This document shows, piece by piece, positions 60,741 to 64,000 of a stretch of DNA of 64,000 nt. This stretch comes from CAMLFJ01 sp040902305 (GTDB lineage: Bacteria; Methylomirabilota; Methylomirabilia; Rokubacteriales; CSP1-6). Position 1 is the first letter of the stretch; the number at the start of each line of letters is the position of its first letter. The notes beneath the pieces are model-generated. The model was not told where the DNA came from, ran no database searches, and saw only the letters and a list, made by a program, of their open reading frames with translations. Location of the stretch: positions 62,001-126,000 of the forward strand of contig JBBDXN010000040.1 in NCBI GenBank assembly GCA_040902305.1. The letters run 5' to 3'. A program made the position numbers and the translations under genes.

Positions 60741-61946
60741 TCAGACCACGCCGCGGGCGCGAAGGCCGGCGATGTCCGGGCCGCGGTAGCCCAGCTCCGC
60801 GAGGATCGCCTCGGTGTGCTCGCCGAGCTGCGGCGCCCGGCGGCGGAAGCGTCCCGGCGTCTCGGAGAGATCGACCGGCGTGGGCGCGAGCGGCGCCGGC
60901 CGCGGCAGCCCCGGATAGTCGGTGTCGGCCAGCAGCCCGGCGGCCCGGATGTGGGCGTCCTCGAGCGCCTGCTGGGGCGAGTACAGCGGCCCGGCCGGGA
61001 CCCTGGCCTTCTCGAGCTCGTCCAGCGCCTCGGCGGTCGTGCGGTCGGCGGTCCACTCCGACATCCGCTTGGAGATCGTCTCGCCGTTGTCGCCGCGGGC
61101 CAGGTCGTCCTTGAAGCGCGGGTCGGTCAGCCAGTGCCCCTCACCCATCAGCTTCGCCCAGCGCGCGAACATGGGACCGCCGATCGCGTAGGCGATGATC
61201 CAGCCGTCCTTCGTGCGGAACAGGTCGGACGGCGCCGAGGTTTGCCCCCGGTTGACCGTGGCCACCCGGTTCGGGTGCACGACCTGCTGCTCGACGAGGG
61301 TGGGGTTGTTGAAGGCGACCGCGGTGCGTAGCAAGGCGGCCTCGACCTTCTGGCCGCGGCCCGTCTTGTCGCGCGCCATGAGCGCCGCCAGCGTGCCGAA
61401 CGCCGAGACCGACGCGGTCCCGAAGTCGACCCAGGCCACCGAGGCGCGCAGCGGTTGCTCCGGGGTGCCGGTCAGGTACGCGCCGCCGGCCATCACCTGG
61501 CCGATGCCGTCGAAGCCATGCTTGTGGCTCCAGGGGCCCCCGGCGCCGAACGCCGTCACGGTGGTGAGGATGATGTCGGGCTTCACCGCGCGGAGGCTGT
61601 CGAGATCGAGCGCCAGCGCCCGCAGCACCTCGGGCGGCAGGTTGGCGACCACCACGTCGGCGGTGGCCGCCAGCTTGCGGACGATCTCACGCCCCTCGGG
61701 ACAGGCGGGATCGAGGGTCATCGCCCGCTTGTTGCGGTTCATCACGAGGTACATGGCCCCCACGCCGTCGGCGCCCACCGGCGCCACCCACCGGTCTTCT
61801 CCCCCGCCGATCCGCTCGATCCGGATGACGTCGGCCCCGAGATCGGCCAGCAGCGCCGCGCAGTATGGCCCCGCGATGTAGCGTCCGAAGTCGAGGACCC
61901 GGACCCCGCTCAGAACATCGTTCAGCGCTCCGTCACGCTCGCTCAT
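60741..61946 (-). CDS. CaiB/BaiF-type (class III) CoA-transferase
   Basis: 401 aa. N-terminal LSGVRVLDFGRYIAGPYCAA, LADLGADVIRIERIGGGEDR, then MNRNKRAMTLDPACPEGREI, and the catalytic-Asp region YLTGTPEQPLRASVAWVDFG with the Asp. The end, GYRGPDIAGLRARGVV, is typical of the family. It transfers CoA between acyl-CoA and a free acid via aspartyl-CoA. Reverse-strand GGGGAGCCTCGAC-ATG supplies the ribosome site for ATG 61946. Substrate is unknown. About 210 nt upstream, to 62160, contains no gene. Confidence 0.9.
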   Translation of the reverse strand: MSERDGALNDVLSGVRVLDFGRYIAGPYCAALLADLGADVIRIERIGGGEDRWVAPVGADGVGAMYLVMNRNKRAMTLDPACPEGREIVRKLAATADVVVANLPPEVLRALALDLDSLRAVKPDIILTTVTAFGAGGPWSHKHGFDGIGQVMAGGAYLTGTPEQPLRASVAWVDFGTASVSAFGTLAALMARDKTGRGQKVEAALLRTAVAFNNPTLVEQQVVHPNRVATVNRGQTSAPSDLFRTKDGWIIAYAIGGPMFARWAKLMGEGHWLTDPRFKDDLARGDNGETISKRMSEWTADRTTAEALDELEKARVPAGPLYSPQQALEDAHIRAAGLLADTDYPGLPRPAPLAPTPVDLSETPGRFRRRAPQLGEHTEAILAELGYRGPDIAGLRARGVV

Positions 61947-62160
61947 GTCGAGGCTCCCCTGGGTGCGATATTGGCCTGGAGACTGCACCGGCCGCCGCAC
62001 GGCGTCAAGGCGCTTTGGGGTGCCCTCGACCGTCATCAGCTCCGCGCCGTCGGCCTGGACGGCGAGCATCGGGCAAGGCAGCGTAGGGCTTCTCCCGCAC
62101 CAGAGTTCCTGTTCCAGGTAATGACCATGAAACAGCCGCGACCCGTGACTGAAGCAGGGG

Positions 62161-63306
62161 TTAACGGAAGGCGGGCATGACTTCCTGGGCGAAGCGGGTG
62201 AGCTGCTCGACCATGAGATCTCGCGGCGTGCCGATCGCCCAGCCGATCATGACGTGGTCCAGTCCGGGGTAGCGCCGCTCCACCTCCTTCAGGTAGGCGA
62301 CGATGTCGCTCGATGGCCCGCAGAGCCAGGAGCGGTTGCGCACGCCATTTTCCAGGGTGGCCGAGGTCGGCGATTGTGCCTGTCGCGCCGCGACCGCCTT
62401 CACGTGCTCCTCGCTGTAGCGCAGCATGCCCAGCGGCGCCATGACCTTGGCGTGCTCCTCGAAGTACGGGCGCGCGCGCTCGATGGCCCGCTCCGCGGTG
62501 TCGTCGATGCACATGCGGAAGCCGAGGATCAGCTCCTCGCCGAGCTCGAGCGCGCGGCCGTGGCGGCGCGCGGTCTCCTGGTAGTCGCGGACCCAGCGCT
62601 GGACGAGCTCCTCGGCGGTGGCGGAGATGACGCCCTTGATGCCGTTGCGGGCCATGAAGTCGAGGCCCCGCGCGCTGCCGCTCACGATGGGCTGCCAGAC
62701 CTCGACGGGCCCGTGCAGGGGACGCGGCACCAGGGTGATTTCCTTGAGCGGATAGCCCCGATACGGGACCTCCGGGGGAAGGGTGTAGTGCTTCCCCCGG
62801 TGCGAGAACGATTCCTCGCGAAACGCCTTCAGGATGATCTCCACCTGCTCCTCGAACAGCTCGCGGTTGGCCTCGGCATCCAGCATCGGGTTGCCGAACG
62901 TCTCGACCTCGCGGGTGTGATACCCGCGCCCCACGCCGAACACGACCCGGCCCCGGGTGAGGATGTCCGCGACGGCGTAGTCCTCGGCGAGGCGGAGGGG
63001 ATGCCACGCGGGGACGACGTTGAAGGCGCAGCCGATCTTCACGCGCTCGGTGCGGTGGGCCAGGTCCACCGCCAGCATCGGGATGCTCGGGATGCACTCG
63101 TACCCCTCGTGCTGGAAGTGATGCTCGGCCAGCCAGAGGGTCTCGTAGCCCAGCGTGTCGGCGGCGCGGGCCAGGGCCGTCGCGGTGTCGAACGCCTCGG
63201 CGAGGCGCTCGTTGGGATACCGGCGGTCGTCGGCGGGCGTGCCCGCCAGCCCACAGTGCTCCAGCTCGATGTGGCCCACGTAGAGGGTGGAGAAGCGCGT
63301 GATCAT
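62161..63306 (-). CDS. Luciferase-like flavin-dependent monooxygenase (LLM class)
   Basis: A 381-aa bacterial luciferase-like TIM barrel. Blocks are TLYVGHIELEH, WLAEHHFQHEGYECIPSIPM (the EHHF motif), CAFNVVPAWHPLRLAEDYAV, DILTRGRVVFGVGRGYHTRE, VWQPIVSGSARGLDFMARNG and a C-terminal FRMCIDDTAERAIERARPYF. It uses reduced FMN and O2; substrates are unknown. ATG 63306 starts MITRFSTLY. It lies 65 nt downstream of the FAD hydroxylase on the same strand, so a two-gene oxygenase operon is likely. Confidence 0.85.
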   Translation of the reverse strand: MITRFSTLYVGHIELEHCGLAGTPADDRRYPNERLAEAFDTATALARAADTLGYETLWLAEHHFQHEGYECIPSIPMLAVDLAHRTERVKIGCAFNVVPAWHPLRLAEDYAVADILTRGRVVFGVGRGYHTREVETFGNPMLDAEANRELFEEQVEIILKAFREESFSHRGKHYTLPPEVPYRGYPLKEITLVPRPLHGPVEVWQPIVSGSARGLDFMARNGIKGVISATAEELVQRWVRDYQETARRHGRALELGEELILGFRMCIDDTAERAIERARPYFEEHAKVMAPLGMLRYSEEHVKAVAARQAQSPTSATLENGVRNRSWLCGPSSDIVAYLKEVERRYPGLDHVMIGWAIGTPRDLMVEQLTRFAQEVMPAFR

Positions 63307-63371
63307 CGCGGGCGCCTCCTCGCGCGCTTGCCTTCGAGTCCCAGGTTCATCGCGTGGCCTCCACGTGCCGG

Positions 63372-64000
63372 TTACGTCACGTGCTCGCGGGCGAAGCCGG
63401 CGATGCGCTTGTACTCGTCGGAGAGCCGCTGGAGCTCGGCGCGGCTGATGTAGCGGTCGAGATCGTCGAACGGGGCGTCGCCTACCAGCTCTTCTACCCG
63501 ACGGATGAGATAGTCCGGCGGATGCTCGCGGTTGGTGCGCACGACGCGCGCGGTCGGCGCCGAGCGCGCGGCCTCGTAGGCGGCAAGCGCGGCCGGCGGG
63601 TCGCCGCCCGCGGCCAGGCCATCGGCGAGCGCGCGCGCGTCGAGGATGGCCTGGGCCGCGCCGTTGGAGCCGCGCGGATACATCGGGTGCGCGGCGTCGC
63701 CCAGCAGGGTGACGCGGCCGAAGGTCCAGCGATCGACCGGGTCCCGGTCCACCATGGGGTACTCGAAGATGACGTCGGAGCGGCGGAGCAGGTCGGGGAC
63801 ATTCAGCCAATCGAAGGTCCATCGCGCGAAGATGGGCAGGAAGTCCTCGAGGCGACCCGGCTTGTTCCAGTCGTTGCGCTCGTAGCCCGGCTGCGCGACC
63901 TGGGCGGTCCAGTTGATGAGCTGCCGCCCCTGGCCGTCCACGTCGTCCACGATCGGATAGATGACGAGATTGCCGGACTGGATCGACCCGATGCGCACGT
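63372..64000 (-). CDS. FAD-binding monooxygenase (PF01494), C-terminal part; 5' end beyond window
   Basis: The gene runs off the right edge. The visible 208 residues contain the conserved FAD motif VTLLGDAAHPMYPRGSNGAA followed by QAILDARALADGLAAGGDPP, as in salicylate-hydroxylase-like aromatic hydroxylases and related flavin-dependent oxidoreductases. The N-terminal GxGxxG motif would lie beyond position 64000. It likely hydroxylates an aromatic or polyketide-type substrate with NAD(P)H and O2. It is followed by the luciferase-like gene. Confidence 0.85.
   Translation of the reverse strand, partial: VRIGSIQSGNLVIYPIVDDVDGQGRQLINWTAQVAQPGYERNDWNKPGRLEDFLPIFARWTFDWLNVPDLLRRSDVIFEYPMVDRDPVDRWTFGRVTLLGDAAHPMYPRGSNGAAQAILDARALADGLAAGGDPPAALAAYEAARSAPTARVVRTNREHPPDYLIRRVEELVGDAPFDDLDRYISRAELQRLSDEYKRIAGFAREHVT

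Overview
The window is a very G+C-rich bacterial chromosome segment with two 10-N scaffold gaps (6691-6700 and 58042-58051), as in a metagenome-assembled genome. The gene content is many CoA-ligases, acyl-CoA dehydrogenases, a CaiB-type CoA-transferase, SDRs, branched-chain and sugar ABC importers, DUF222-type HNH fragments, HisKA/PAS proteins and dispersed CCCTCACCCTGCCCTCTCCCC palindromes. This fits a soil or groundwater Candidatus Rokubacteria/Methylomirabilota-like organism. That assignment is inference from gene style, not a phylogenetic result. No rRNA, tRNA or CRISPR array was seen.

Layout. 1-8.5 kb: end of a DUF4143 ATPase gene; a MaoC-like dehydratase and acyl-CoA synthetase (minus); then a plus-strand operon of an SDR, a 348-aa conserved protein, a UGSC-family selenoprotein whose TGA at 5571-5573 must be read as selenocysteine, and MurQ. 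A 26-bp inverted repeat separates these from an IlvD/Edd dehydratase. 8.6-17 kb: SDR, DUF4864 protein, acyl-CoA dehydrogenase, enoyl-CoA hydratase, a glycosyltransferase, an ABC substrate-binding protein, an HNH fragment, a methyltransferase and DinB, with several gene remnants between them. 17.2-26.5 kb: one long plus-strand operon of two acyl-CoA synthetases, thioesterase, ATC hydrolase-like protein, quinone oxidoreductase and a complete sugar-type ABC importer, suggesting uptake and CoA-activation of an unknown carboxylate or conjugate.

26.5-32.3 kb is an island with visibly lower G+C and different codon use. It holds a small zinc-ribbon protein and a dCTP-deaminase-like protein (plus), then a tightly overlapped minus-strand unit: PfkB kinase, nucleoside 2-deoxyribosyltransferase-like protein, a two-TM protein with a PLD-like domain, a PIN-GNAT-PUA-like protein with a one-base frameshift, and an ASCH protein. 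The combination looks like a nucleotide-metabolism or defence cassette and I do not recognise it as a described system. 32.9-37.7 kb: a Liv-type importer with a LivM-LivG fusion. 37.7-42.8 kb: lipoprotein-like methyltransferase, LuxR/TPR regulator, flavin monooxygenase-like protein, aldo-keto reductase, lipoprotein. 42.9-50.9 kb: convergent surface-polysaccharide genes. 51-64 kb: thiolase remnant, HisKA protein without an ATPase domain, Baeyer-Villiger monooxygenase, vanadium-haloperoxidase-like protein plus a degraded second copy, acyl-CoA dehydrogenase with a divergent HxlR regulator, RmlC-like epimerase, glycosyltransferase, CaiB CoA-transferase, luciferase-like monooxygenase and the end of an FAD hydroxylase.

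Two themes recur. (1) Several genes survive as a beginning and an end with the middle removed: hydrolase-cyclase at 8630, NIPSNAP at 16495, thiolase at 51067, haloperoxidase copy at 60324. (2) A dispersed palindromic repeat lies at gene 3' ends and, once, in frame inside a coding sequence (20745-20824).
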